A stretch of 64,000 bases of DNA from Anisakis pegreffii (taxonomy: Eukaryota > Nematoda > Chromadorea > Rhabditida > Anisakidae), in the NCBI GenBank assembly GCA_035041965.1, contig JAPYMA010000620.1, positions 1-64,000 of the forward strand. The letters run 5' to 3'. Positions 13,293 to 27,100 of the stretch are shown here, piece after piece. The notes under the pieces were generated by a model. It was given only the letters and a program-made list of their open reading frames with translations, ran no database searches and was not told the DNA's origin. The position numbers and the translations under genes are program-made. Positions within the stretch are counted from its first letter, which is position 1; each line of letters begins with the position of its first letter.

Positions 13293-13327
13293 TCCGAACT
13301 GTGCTTTGCCACTGGCCACTGAAAATA
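13293..13327 (-). promoter_or_regulatory. Splice acceptor just upstream of the AKR start, possible spliced-leader site
   Basis: The minus strand reads ATTATTTTCAG and then 26 nt to the AKR start codon at 13292. No upstream coding exon is needed to complete the protein. In nematodes such a site usually receives a spliced leader or ends a 5' UTR intron. Which of these applies here cannot be told from the sequence. Confidence 0.5.
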
Positions 13328-15850
13328 ATTCACTTGTGGATGCAACAACCCTCATACGATGTGAATAGAATGACGAGAACAACAACAACAACAACAACCT
13401 TATAACTAATAAACACATCAACATTCTTATGCCTTTTACGAGCAACATTATTATCTGCTCATCGTCATCAGAATATAATATCATCAAGTGATCATTCAAA
13501 CGCAGCTTAGAAAAATGAATTTGCTTGATGATTAACATGCAACAAAAGCTTATCTATACGTAACATCTTCGTAACATACTGCATCGGCTTTATAGAATCA
13601 ACTGGAGGCACGTTGTAAAAATATGTTGAAAAATGTTCATTGATTCAATGGTATATAAATGAATGAAACAGTGCGATGAAGAGCGATTGAAGAAGATGTA
13701 AGGTAGAATTCGAATTGCCGACTGGAACGATTGGACTTGAAGACCGCAAAAAATTACTGTTAGTGATGTTTCTAATGTAGAAAGGAATAGAATGTTGGTC
13801 GGCTGGAGGATGTTGCAGCCGTTTTTTTTTCAGCTACCTATCTTATGAAGGTGCTGCAGATGAATGTGCTGACTATTGATCAGCGATAAGAACGTGATAA
13901 GATAATGATGGGTTGTACTTGTGGATGATTTGAAAGTGGTTACAACGCACTGCCGACACATGCTGTAACGAACGGTATACAGTGAAAAGCGGAAAAATTT
14001 ATTCACAACCAATCAAAACGTTCAATGTTCACATTCCAAAAACAAAATATTATTTAGTTATTGAACAATGATTTTTGCTTGAATGTCATCTCATTCTTAA
14101 AATCAACTTCACTAGAAAACTTTCAAATGATCACTTGATTTCAACTTCTTTGTTCATCAACTAGCGAGTTAAAAACCAAATTTTAAGAACAAGGACGATT
14201 TTTCATTACCAATGAAAACACGACGAACGATCTAGCAATTATACTCAAAGAAATGTTGGTAGGAAGTTGTCAGTTGGAATTTTTCTACCACAAAGTGATG
14301 GGTGACAAGTGAATTTCAAGCGAAAATCACCTGATCGTAAAAAAAACCACTTTTGAATGATCAACATGAAAGAAGAGAACGTGATCGATTGGTTGCTATC
14401 AATGAAAGCTAGTGCGAATGGTTGAAAGGAATTGAAATTGGAAACGACTATGAAAATGAGCAATCGAACAACAAACACAACAACAACACCCGTGTTTTTT
14501 CATTTACGAACACGACTGACTGATTCAATGGAAAACACATTTTGGTAGTTGTTGTTATGTGTTTTAATCGCTTCAATTTTACATTGATAACGAGTGAGAT
14601 ATCCTTGTGTTTATTCATCGTTATGGCCATGGAACATAAAAACACATTTTTGATGTACTTTCAAGCACCAATCAATCCTTCAACAACAAACACATTGTAA
14701 TAATCTTCCAATTGCAAATACCGGTAGCACAAACTCTATCACTTCAAACGACTTTCACATAAACTTTCAATGTCAAAATCACAATAAGATCCATCCAGTC
14801 AGCAGTTACCCTTTCAGCAGAGTACATTTTCATCTCAAGTTCTCATAAACGTAAATACGACGACTGGAACCTCAAAGACTTATTCAATTGGTATAAGTCA
14901 ATCTAATCACACAAAAGTTTCATAATGGATAATAGACAGATTTCAAAGCAGACGACTTTATACCATGTGAATTTTATAGGTAAACATATGACGAAAATGA
15001 AAAATTCGCTACGTTCTTACGACACAGACGAACCAGTTCCATTGTTGGTATAATTGAGTATTTATTAGTGAGTTACGGCGAATTGTATTCAAATTTCAGA
15101 ATGTTCAGTCTAGAAATGAATTATGACTCGATGACAGCATAATGACAATGATGAATGAATGCAATAAATCAATGTTAAAATTTCATTTTAGACTCTCTCG
15201 GAACGAATCAATCACCTGATTGGGAGACGAAGTAAAAAGCCGTAAAAATCAGCGAATCATCTGATTTCTTACAATTGCACACAGTAAAACATCAACGAAC
15301 ATCTACGACTAGATGTCATTAATCACTGTCTGCAATTGTCGGATTAGAACACATCAACAATGTCATTAGAAAGGGAACGAAGGTTGATGTCTCATAATAA
15401 TGTACTACCAACGAAGAAATTTTACGACAACCATTTTCCGCAGAAATTGCCTCGAAACGATTTCGAAACGAAATTTCAATCTAGTCGAAGTGCACTGAAG
15501 TATTGAGGCATAAAGTCTGTATAATATCACAATGTTTATAAAGTTTATAAGAATGGCAGCTTTCAAGAAAAACTGCATCAATATGAAATGAAAAAAATCA
15601 TTTTTGCTCATAAAGTGACGGTAAATTTACTGCTCATAGAACTTACGATCAGCTACTACCTATAATGGACCTATAATTTGGGTGCTGATTACTTCGGCAA
15701 CTCAATTACTACCTCATCATACCGGAACAATTACACATGCTTAAACACAACATTTTTTCATATTTCATTGCAATTAATATTGTGGCATTAATCAGACTTC
15801 CAGTAAACATATTCTATCACATTTCTAAACCTGAATCGAAATCACTCGAA
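13328..15850. other. Intergenic region, nothing recognised
   Basis: This is the probable 5' flank of the minus-strand aldo-keto reductase and of the plus-strand small candidate gene, which diverge from here. A short (AAC)n run lies at about 13377-13397. No conserved protein, RNA gene or large repeat was seen. Confidence 0.5.
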
Positions 15851-17491
15851 ATGAGTGCGGAACACTGCTCAGAAGCAGTAAAGTATCTGTCTATCTATGT
15901 ATCGACTAACAACGCAATCGATGATTCAAGGTTGTTTACTAAGAAGTCAGTATTATTGGTAAGAAGGAAGGTGCTCACAATGAAATGATACTAATCTGCA
16001 ATTGATAACCGGTAGAAACACGAAAATAACATCCAATTTGAGGAGATTCACGACTTTGTTTACAGTTAAGATGTTAGGCGTGGAAGAACAGCAATTGATA
16101 AATACCTGGTATCGATTGTTATTTATATGAACATAATAGACTTTATCAGCTGTGACGTTCTTGAACAGGGACAGAAATCAATAACTGATTGCTAATCAAT
16201 CATAATTATCAATATTAAATCACGAGCACCATTCTCGAAGCACCTGTGCTCTCGAGTTTGCTCAGCAACACCATGATTTTTCTTTGCCATCGGATTCAGC
16301 AGATTTTCAGCTTTCAGAAAAGTATATTTGTTGTCGAGCGATTTCGCTTAGTTCAAGATTTATAAGTTGTTTTCTGAAGAAATGTCAAAATGCCTGAATC
16401 ATTCTACAGTGCCACCAAACTGTGCACATTTGATCTTAGTGGCGTGATCATTAATACAGTACCACATAAATATCACGAGTATCATTTTCAAACTCCCTGT
16501 ATCCTCAAGTTTGCCCAGTGACACCATGATTTCTCTTTACCATCGGATTCAGCAAATTTTCAGCTTTCAGAAAAGTATATTTGTTGTCGAGCGATTTTGC
16601 TTAGTTCAAGAGATATGACTCAATTTCTGAAGTAATGTCAAAATGCCTGAGTCATTCTATAATGCCACCAAACTGTGCACATTTGATCTCTATGGCGTGA
16701 TCATTAATACAGTACCACATAAATATCACGAGTATCATTTTCAAACTTCCTGTATCCTCAAGTTTGCCCAGTAACACCATGATTTCTCTTTACCATCGGA
16801 TTCAGTAGAATCTCAGCTTTCAGAAAAGTATATTTGTTGTCGAGCGATTTCCTTTATTTCAAGAGTTACAAGCTGTTTTCTGAACAAATGTCAAAATGCA
16901 TGAGTCATTCCATGATGCCATCAAACTGTGCACATTTCATCTCAATGACCTGATCATTAATGCAGTTCTACATTAACATCGTGAGTAATATTTTCAAACT
17001 ACCTGTATGCTCAAGTTTCCCTCGCAACACTATTGTTTCTTGGAACCATCGGATTCAGCAGAATCTCAGCTTGTAACTTATTTTCCAAAGAAGTGTCACG
17101 TAAACTTGTAAATTTGACACTTCGAAAATTGAGGAGATGGGGCTAAAGGGATGTGCTGAGGACGACGGCAGGGTGAGGAGATGGGGTCGAGGACAGTTAT
17201 TTTTTACTGTTTCATTTAGTGAATCTCATCCAACGGTGGGATGCCGTTGGATCTCAACAAAGCTAACAACACATCCCGCATATTGATCATGCATATTACT
17301 GTGGTCCTGCATATTACTGTGGTCCTGGCATATTACCCTTACGTTTTCTTTGATTTCAGGTTATGTGCATCGGAGACGATGGATCAACACGGATAAAAAA
17401 GAGTGTTGTGAATTCGCCCATGACTTCTGTGAGCCTAGAAGAACTTCCGATTGATCATCGAAACAATTTGACAGATTATTTCCCGTCGTAA
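15851..17491 (+). CDS. Candidate two-exon small protein, 79 aa, family unknown
   Basis: Exon 1 (15851-15958) starts MSAEHCSEAVKYLS and ends at the donor TTG/GTAAGAAG in phase 0. Exon 2 (17360-17491) follows a good acceptor (TTTGATTTCAG), reads VMCIGDDGSTRIKKS, then SLEELPIDHRNNL, and ends DYFPS and TAA. Exon 2 is the more convincing part because its composition is clearly protein-like and it ends in a stop. The join is inferred from phase alone; exon 2 could instead end a different gene. The 1.4-kb intron contains the 253-bp satellite array. The protein is not recognised. It is hydrophilic and acidic towards the C-terminus, with no signal peptide. Confidence 0.4.
16190..17095 (+). repeat. Tandem satellite array, 253-bp unit, about four copies
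   Basis: The marker CATCGGATTCAGCA recurs at 16288, 16541, 16794 and 17047, exactly 253 bp apart each time. Copies differ by scattered substitutions, and the last is truncated after its AATCTCAGCTT segment. The unit shares ordered motifs with the 408-bp array: CAAGTTTGCCCAGTAACAC, then CAGAATCTCAGC, then TTGTCGAGCGATTTTGCTTA. This suggests a distant common origin. Confidence 0.9.
17291..17336 (+). repeat. 18-bp tandem repeat, about 2.5 copies
   Basis: GCATATTACTGTGGTCCT occurs twice in direct succession and a third, partial copy follows after one extra G. It lies just upstream of the candidate terminal exon at 17360. Confidence 0.85.
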
Positions 17492-18169
17492 ACCTATTTA
17501 TGCATTCAATGATTTGTTTTCTTTCTTCACAAATAACCCAAATTGTTCAATTAATGTGTTCATCCTCTCAACTCGCCTGTTGTTATTGCCTAATGCCATT
17601 GAACAACGTCTTAAGATAGTTTCTCTCTCTCTGATCATACGAGCTCCGTCTTTTGGCAATGTCGGTCATTGTTGAATGCTTGTTTCAAAACTTTGCTGTG
17701 TCATTATTTTTAAAATTTGTTTGATCGAAGAAAATTTGATCAAATATTCTCAAATGTAGATTTTTCTGTTTCTTCAATCGTTTTCGGAATGTTCAATTGT
17801 GCAATTACAGTTTCTTAAGCCTGATGCTTTGGGTAATTTCCGAATTTATCGTCTAATGAAGTGTAATATTTTCACATAACCTTGAACACATTGTTAGAAT
17901 TTGCGTTAAATTCCCTCTCTGGATTACGGGTAAATCAGGTGATTGACATTGACTGAGGCATGCGATATAAAGTATCTTATAACTGTTACCCTTGGGAGAG
18001 CGTATTGGTCTATTGTTCTTCGGACGATTTCCTCATTGTAGTTTGCCTTAGATGCAATGTGTCATATCCGTTCTTTGTGGTCGATCCGAATAGCTCGAAC
18101 CATAAAACGTGCTTTTTAAGTTTGGAATCTGTTATCATAATTCGGTCGGATTTCAGAAACCAATCGAAA
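17492..18169 (+). promoter_or_regulatory. PIX 5' flank and leader, with acceptor 13 nt before the ATG
   Basis: About 660 bp separate the preceding candidate gene from the PIX start. A strong acceptor (CGGATTTCAG) ends at 18156, 13 nt before the ATG at 18170. This is compatible with spliced-leader addition or a 5' UTR intron. No other element was recognised. Confidence 0.45.
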
Positions 18170-21100
18170 ATGAACGAACCACACGAAGAAGTTCCTTCGT
18201 CTTCGGATGCGCACCCAACTCAGCAAACGATCTCACCCTCCACCAACGGCCACATACCAGTATTCGCACGTGCAAAACATTCATTCGAAGGACGAAATAA
18301 TGATGAGGTTCTGTTCATGTTTCATTCACTTCAAACTTTTGTCAGTTTCTGATCAATTCTATACGTTTTCGGTTCACCGTATCTCAAAATTCGTATGCTT
18401 GTCTCAGATACAGGTAACGAGAAGGTCTTGTTCTAATGAATTTCTTCGTAATTTGTCGACTAGGATGACGGAACATCATTTAACCATCAGTGATGGATTG
18501 TTTTGAATTGATGTTATTTAAGCTATCATTCCGAAAAGGCGATGTTATTACGGTAACACAACAACTGGAAGGTGGTTGGTGGGAAGGAACTTTCAATTTG
18601 AATACTGGATGGTTTCCTTCAGACTACGTGGTTGTTATACCGCCTTCAGGTAGTTTCTTAATTGCATTTATCAGTTCTTCTGATTTATCTTATATTGTGG
18701 CATAGTACAGTTTGTGAAGAAATACGGAATCGTTATGTAAATTTAATGTTCAGAACGGTTCCTGCGTCCACGAGCGGGTGTTACTGACGGGACAGCCCCA
18801 AGCGCACCTCTCACAAACGGTGATCAGGCTGCACAACAGATAGCCTCTTTTGGTGCAGATTCCAGTCGACAAGCCTACAGACAACAGGTTCGAAATACTT
18901 CCATATAATTACATTGTCAGGCACTTGTTAATTAGAGTAGTTCGGCATCCTTTAGAGTTTGAAATGGGAATGACTGCGATCAACGTTTATAACTTCATCC
19001 GGAATGAAGTAGTAGCACAACGTAGAATTATGCAATCCAAATTGAAGCAGCAGTCTTGAAATCATTTCACTTGGCATTTTCTCATTTTGACGTGAATCTT
19101 CATCTCAGATTAATCTGCGTTCATTAATTAATCCTTTCTGAGTTTATTTGCATTTGCAGATAATGAAAGGTTTCCTCGAATCTGAATTGGAATATGTGCA
19201 GAGTATAACAAAATTCTATAATAATGTTATGCTGAAAATGAAGACTTCTAAATTGTGAGTCATTTATTATTTTCCATGTGAATCACATGCTGGTTTTATA
19301 ATAGTTGAATGAATCATATCATTCGAGTTCACTGAATCAATTAGCTCACATCAGTGGGAACAATGAAAATGTTTCCGATTCAAAATGGATTCAATAGAAG
19401 TTGATTTGAAGGGTGAGCGATGAGAATTATCAAGTGTTGTGTGGCAATTTACAATTACTGGTGGTACATCAAAGTGAGGTGTTCGAGAAGATGAACGAAT
19501 CAGTTCAAAGTAGTCCGAATAATGCAAAGATCGGTGGTATCTTACTGAGAGCAGCACCTCTGCTACGACAACTTCTTCGATTCTATTGTGAAAATCATCC
19601 GAAAGCTGTTGATTTGATTCTACGAAATAGGTTACTTTTCTACTATATTCGTTATCTTTGCGTATGCCGCATTGAATTACTTCTATATTTTGCGTTTGAA
19701 TGAGCATTCAGGTTCAGATTAGAATTTTATTGATCTATTCATATAGTCGTTGGGAGCCCGGTCATTGCCTTACGCATTGTTTCTTGATTGAAATCCTGAT
19801 TAACGGATCAGTGGGAATTTATGTGTCAGCCCTCATATGCCTTAACCAATATATAAAGAACTAATTTGGAGGTTGAGTTTTATATATCATGATTCGGGGA
19901 GACTCGTATTGGTAATGTGAAGAACCCGACCTCTTCATTTGTGAAGTTTTATTCATATTCAAGGCTTTTATATAATATTGAATTATTCATGTGAATTCAT
20001 GTTTTGAAATGTTAAAAAGTTTCGTTTTCGTTTAGAAGTGAATATGAAAGAATCGCAGTTGAATTAGGATATTCACTGAAGAATTTAATATCGGATCTGA
20101 GTCGTCCATTCCGACATTTGGAAACGTATGCGAGCACGTTGAATGAACTTGAACGAAGCATGAGTGAGTCACATCCAGATCGAGGTGATACGCAGCGTGC
20201 AGCTTCGGTTTTTAGAGACATTTCGGTTCGTTTCAACGATTCGTTATCCATTCTCCATCTTTGGTTCCCAGGAATATTACCTTTCTATTAGCTTTTTCGC
20301 AAGGAATTCATCTAACCGTGTCCTTGATAATGAGAATTTGTGAATGTTCAAATATCAGTTTTGAAGAAAGAGGATTTGATTTGTCTTAAAGAAAATTGTT
20401 CTCAGGTGAGGAATTATCAAATATGATTGATTTACAGCACTATTGCGCGATGTTACGAAAGCAGAAGGAGATGCAAATAGAATTGAAAAGTTCGGGATTA
20501 GTTGAAGGATTATCGCCGAATGAGTTGAATGAACTTGGCGAAATTATTTATATGAGTAATGTTTGTGTGGGCGATGACGACTCGAGTTCGGAAGAGAGCA
20601 CACCATTGAAAGATCGGTATGTCAATTGATGTTTACTGTTTTATGTACTTCTGCTCGTTTTTGTTTTGTTATTATTTGATCGGTATTGTTCTGAACAAAT
20701 GAATATGTATTTTATAATTTATAATACATATTTATTTGTTCTGTTTGATGTTTTATATAATATAAAAGCCAAGGCGTTTGGTAATCTGATTTATTTATTT
20801 ATTTATTTGTTCATACTTTCAAGATTGATGTTCAATGTCTTTGGCATGTAATTTACTTTATTACTCACTGTGAATCTCAGTATTGTTCTATGCTTGGCTC
20901 TGTGACTTAGAGGATTTGGCATTAAGACGGTTCCTTGTGTAGTGTTTACAACGATTTTTAAAAGAATACTGAAGCATTGTGGTGATGTGAATGTGATAGT
21001 GGTTTATTTATTTAGGTAATTTGGGAAAGGGAGAGAGATGTGATTCAATGGTAATATCAGTCATTTCAGCTGTATTGTTTTGTTTACGTCCACAGTAATT

Positions 21101-24100
21101 GTGCTCGAGATAACGGCGAATATGAATGCGTATATTCTGAAACAGCGCATCCCAACCGAAGGAATCACCGTGAAAAAGTCTGAAGGAAAAACGATTCTCT
21201 ACCTGTGCAGTGGTCAGTTTTGATTGATTGATTGATTGATTGTTTCGGTTAACGTCGGTGATCTGCTTATCCACGCTATCCTGTTAGTTGAAGAGCTAGT
21301 AATCTTGTTTCACATAGAGTAAACTGAATGCGTGTGTTTTCAGTTGACGGTACGAAACAGGTGACAATGAATCTATTGTCGAATGATGAGCTACAACGCT
21401 GGTTGGAATCGTTTGCGATGTGTCCGAAACTAGTGATCGACGATTCGTGTTCTGGCGCCATATCACCCGCTCAACCGCAACGAATTGAAGTGGGCAGTGT
21501 ACGAAGTGTGGTAAGTGAACGTCATTAATATGGAAACCTTGTTTTGACAGTCTTTATTGAGTCGTCTGCTATTGGGTCAGTTGAAAGCGCTTAAGTCTGA
21601 AGATATAATGGTATCTCACTGCTGAAAAAAAGTTTTGCTTTTGGAATCGCTGTTTTGCCGTAGAAATGTGCTCTGCTATCGTTCGCCAACTTAAGGTTAC
21701 TTCAGTTTAACAGTCTCAGTTTTCTGCAGTTTCATTGATTCACAGTGAATACTGAAACTGCGTTCAGTTGGCGAGGTTTTGCTTGCAACTGAATGGTTTC
21801 TGCAATAAGTGTTATCAATCTTTTGTTGAATATTGTTGATTATGGGCAATTACATTCAGCAAATTTTGCGCTGTCTTCATGCATTCATTTCTATCTTTGT
21901 TTCCCATTTTTCTTCGTATTAATCTTCATTTCGTAAAGGCTAATCTTTATGCGCCGCTTAACAGAAATGACTAGTGATTGTATTTCATTCTATCTGAAGG
22001 AACATGCAGATTGGTTGCGTTCTGCTGAGCGATATGAAAAATCCTTCTCATTTATAGTGGAGAATGTGGAATCCAAGATAAGAGAAATAGATTTAGCAAA
22101 TCGCTGAGTTGATTGAATGCGTTTAGCCGTACTCATAATGTTTATAAAGCATTTCTGACAAGTGCCACTCAAAATTTGCCTACGCAATAGTAATAGAAAT
22201 ACTGAAGAGGAGCTGCGTTCTGGAGTGAGTTTACTCGAAAAAAAAGTTTTGAGATGAATTTTGGAGTGGTAATAGGCAAGATCGAGCTCATATCAAACAC
22301 TCTCCTGTTAAATTGCTGATTAGCATTTGCAAAAAACTGCTCGTTAGAAAAACGAACTTCAGTGATCTATTTGTTGATCCTCGTAAATTGTTCTGCTTTA
22401 CACTACAATCCTTCTTATTGCAAAAGACAGTAGTAACATTTTTCAACAAGTGGTGAATAAAAATTTTGCTCGAAACTCAACGATATACCGGTCGATGTCA
22501 AATTTGAACATCATTGCATTTTGGATGAAAAAAGCAGAAAAGTGACATTTCTAGACGACAAAAATACCGAGTGCTCACTATTGCAGAGTGATGCAAGCAT
22601 TTGAAGGAGACAGTCATGTGTGTAGTTGCAAGAAATTTCATTTGTTCGCTCTAAATTCTCGATTGTTCTCCTCAAATCAGAACATTTATCCCATCTCATT
22701 CTTGGAATATTATTCGTTGTGTTCGAAATGAATTCATAAGTTTTATGCTGGTGGTTTGTGATGTGAATTTGAGGGAACGTAAATATTTACTTCGGAAACG
22801 TGCATGTAATCTATTCATATTTGGGGTTGTGTTTGTTCGTTTATTTATTGTTTTGATGCCTTTTTTCGGCGAGTCGATTTTTAAATTACAATTGAAAACA
22901 CGGTTCATGTCTCTAGGAGTTTCACAACCACTTATTTTCAAATTTTTTGTTTGACTACTTCAAAATAGAATTTTTCTGCAGCGTAGAGTCAGCAGTCATC
23001 TGTTTTGAGTCAGGCGGACCACCACAATAACGTCGAGCGTCTAGTTTTACGAATGTTATGCGTAATTTCTGTCTTAAATTTTCTTTTGCTTGTATTATGG
23101 GAGAAAAACTCTCATAATTACATGTTCCTTTTTATGACACGGCATGTATCACGCTGTGATTCTTCAATTGGAAAAAAACATAATTATTTTTTGATGGGAT
23201 TATTTTTGTGAATTGAATTCTTCTCTGGTTTTTCGAGTATTTGCCGAGATGGCGTAGCATGATGCGCTCTATTAAGTTAGTATGTCGCAGATTTTTTTTG
23301 GTTTACTGAATGTAAATTGTTTTTTTTGGGGGGTTGTAGGTAGTAGTCGTTTGAGTTTATTTGGTCAGTGCCAAACATCAAAGTGAAAACCAATAAACTG
23401 AATATCTGGAATACGCAATTGGAAAGAAATATTTGAATAGTGATTTTGAATTTATGTGCGCTTTTTTTTCGGTGTATTTGATTGGTTAATAAGATGAGCA
23501 TACGTGACATTATTTGCGATTCGATGAATGAAGATTTGATTGCTTGTTATTATCGAGCGAGATGGGTGGATGGATAGGTAATGTGATATGGTTATCGCAT
23601 TAATCGTAGATGAGCGGAAGGGAGGTAGATGACGGCAGAATTTGATGATAACTGGTTTGGTGTTGACTTTAGTCGATCGAGTTCGATGGTTAACCTCTCA
23701 ACTGAGCATCGTAGCAGCGTGACGGTGATAGATTTTATTATCGGTGTATAAATTGATGATCTCATTTCATTTGTTATGCATATTACGTTGTGTGGAACAC
23801 GTTTGAAGAACTTTACGGGAGCGTTTTTAGTGCGTTTATTGTCATTAAATGAAGAATGTTCATTGATAATTATCTCGAGAGTTAATCTCATTAAGTGGTT
23901 AATGTGATTTCGGTCGGAACATTGTTGCATATTACGTGTTTTGGAGGTTTGGACGGGAGAATGGGGCATGGTCTATTTATGGGGAGTTGATAGCTTCATT
24001 AGTTTAATTCATGTAAATGTGTATAGCTTGCGGCTGGAAAGGATTCCAGGTGATAGGTGGGGGGGGGAGGGGTGACTTAAGACGTAGGAATGAACTTTTG

Positions 24101-27100
24101 AAGTGATGTAGCCAGTAGTTTTGAAAAGTGATCACGTTCGGGAGATCTTAAGGATATTATTGATAGTGATTTAGTGGTGATAGCAATATGTTAGTTCAAT
24201 AATAGAAATAGTAGTCAACCATAATGAATGGTGATAATAGCTATGTTTTGAAGAAAAATGCCATTAAATTTGCATTTCATATGATTTGAAATCATTTTGC
24301 GCTCGAATGCAACGGCTCTGATATTTTGTTCTGTGTTTAGCTGATGAAGCTGATTAATCTCATCAAAATTGGACTAATTTATGGAGCGTAATGATGATAG
24401 GATGCGATTGTAGAGAGGGCATTATTGGATGTGAGATTGGTGATTGGGCCATTTAAATTTGGTTATAGTAGAACACTTATTGTTAGAGGGTATCATTATT
24501 TGAATATGTTGATCGCTTTAATTTGATCTCTTTATTAGTTGTGTTATTGACTTTTTGTGCGGATGCCACACACTCGGGCTCGTTTCAAGCCAGTAATAGC
24601 AGCCTTAAAGACAGACCTCTGTCTGCATTGCTGTTGGCTTTTGACTCGTTGAACGACCTTTATTTATGTCAAGTTTAATTGCTTCTCCAAAGTGCATATT
24701 ATCATCGTTGAAAGCTTAGAATTGCCATTCACACTAGCTAGATTCAACGATTCAGTTGTCTCAACTGGAACATGCTAACTGGTCGATCTGATTTTGAGGA
24801 ATGTCACAGGTTAGAAAAGAGAAAAAGGAAGTAAAAGCGATAAGCTCGTATAAAATTTGTATTTGATGTTGATATTCGGCGAACAAATTTGATTTTTCAT
24901 GAAATAAGCCGATGTTTAGGAATTGTATTCGAAATTTTTTGGGAACAAATGGGAAGGGATATAATTTAATGTAATAATGGAAGAGTGAGTTCCGGAAAAC
25001 GCTTATTTTTTGATCCGTAAGTTGAGATGTTCAGTTGAATTCTACGAGTAACGAAAGCGGTAGGAAGAAAGAATTTGGCAAAAATTATGATTGATGTAAT
25101 GAAATCTTCAAATAGTGTTTCGTTTGAGAGGTCAAGATTCTCTCGTGTTGAGTGGTAAGGATTAAGGTGGTTTGTAGATATTACTCGGTTTAAAATTGAT
25201 CACTTCAAAGACTCAATCTGAAGGGATTATCAGCATTATGTCAGAAAACATTTGTGATTTAAAGTGCATCGGATTTGTAAAAACGATTGGCAGTATTATT
25301 GGATGTTTGGATGTTGGTTGTTGGATTGTTTGCAAAAAGTGATCTGATGTTCAAATTGCTAACATTTTTCCAAACGTTTTCACTGCTCATTTTGCATCTT
25401 TTCACCTCATTGCAAAGTGCGATTAATTTTTGCATCTTACAACTAGCTGTTGTCGCTGATTAAATTTGCTGCAACATTAATGGCTTTTTATTGCAATGAG
25501 ATCTTTTAAGCTCACAAGCTTGATTGTGATCTCATAGATCTCATGGGTAAATTGAATAAGAGGTAGTTATTGTTTTTAGAGTCTATATTATTTCATGTGG
25601 TCACCTCATAATGTATTCCATTTTCATTTAGAGCAGACCATAGTGTGAGCGTGAGGTTTGGATGGCTAATTGTACTGTATCAGTTTCATCCGGCAGTCCG
25701 GAACTCCGACACGTCGGGAACTTTCGAAGACTGAAATTTGATTTTACGAGAGCTGATTTTAAGTTGGCCGTGATAGAATAACTCTAATTTGAAATTGAGT
25801 ACATTTTGAAGTCGAAATTATAGAAATTCAGGATTATGAATTATTAGCTGATTGTAAGTTTACGATGCTATGTTGTAAGCGGATCGATGGATACGATTTG
25901 AGAGTAGTTCTAAATGCTCGTGTCGTTGAATCGCTGAACTAGCGTCAGTCATAATGACAGCTTACGTAATATTCAATGAAATCAATCATTATCGCTATTG
26001 ATCTGGGTAAGTATTGGCAGGTAGTGGTAATTGTGTGTATTCGCAAGTGAGCATCATCGTAAGTAAATGGATGATGATGCGCCGTTGAATGATATTGTTG
26101 TTATTGGTGAGGTGGTGTGTGATGTTAAATGGCATCTAATGCTAACTACTACTTCATTGAACATCCTAGCATTCTATTGTACTCACCTGTATCATATTAC
26201 AGTGAGCCTGCTGATATCATATTGACAGTTAAACGAATCAAGATCAAGTCTCATTACATTCTGTTAAAAAATTCTGGATTTAAGAAATTCTTAGGTATGC
26301 GTGTGCGAACTAGAAATTACCTGAAAATATCATTTATGGATCAAAAACAGTTCATGTTCAATTGATTAGTCATGCATTTATACCATTTATGGCAAAGAAA
26401 TGATCATCATAGGCGCGATGATTCAAAATCGTAATCAGCATCAATATGTCATGGCTCCAGGAAAACATTGTGCGTCGCAGTTGTGAATGAAACAATTGTA
26501 AACGACGATGAGCATCATCATGTCTCTGTGTTCATTTTGTATATTTATTCAATGAACATAATGAAAGTTTCATTTGTTAGCTGTTTGTCGTAATGCTTCG
26601 GTGATTTTGAATTGGCATCCTATTGTTGCTTGCATTGAAATTTTTTCGATGGTTCAGTTCATCTTAGGTTCATTTTCTATTAGTGAGTAGATAGTTGTTT
26701 GTTTATTTTTTTAATCCGCTCTTGACATTCACAAAATATGTGTACACATTGTAAATGCCTGCATAGTGGCACGATCTTAGTGGTAACGATTGCTTGTATT
26801 CGTTTTAGAATTGAGTTGAACGTTTTATTGACAATTTCGTAGTTTTTAATGGTTTCATTGTGTGTAAATTGAATCGAAAAATGTTTTGTTCCCATGAAGT
26901 TATTACATCAGAACGTTGAAATTGAAAAAATTGCGTAAACTTTGCATTAGGTCAACATTGATGATTTTCAGCGATTCGCTTTGTTAAGTTGTCATATTCC
27001 GTGCGGGGTTTTATACAAATTCCGATTAAAGTTATAAATGAAGGGGCCGATGAATTGAGGACAAGAAATTTGGATTGGAAGTAGATCTGTGCTCTATTTG

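Noticed and set aside
16190..17095. Could the regularly spaced repeats be a CRISPR array?
   Set aside because: The whole 253-bp unit is repeated, with no short repeat alternating with unique spacers, and the genome is eukaryotic.
18850..19059. A 69-codon plus-strand frame between PIX exons 3 and 4
   Set aside because: It overlaps exon 3 in another frame and does not join in phase; the DH domain continues cleanly from 18887 to 19160.
19351..19707. A 118-codon minus-strand frame
   Set aside because: It is antisense to the PIX DH-domain exon 19412-19630.
26129..26365. A 78-codon ATG-initiated frame in the long PIX intron
   Set aside because: AT-rich composition, no family, no splice context; likely chance.
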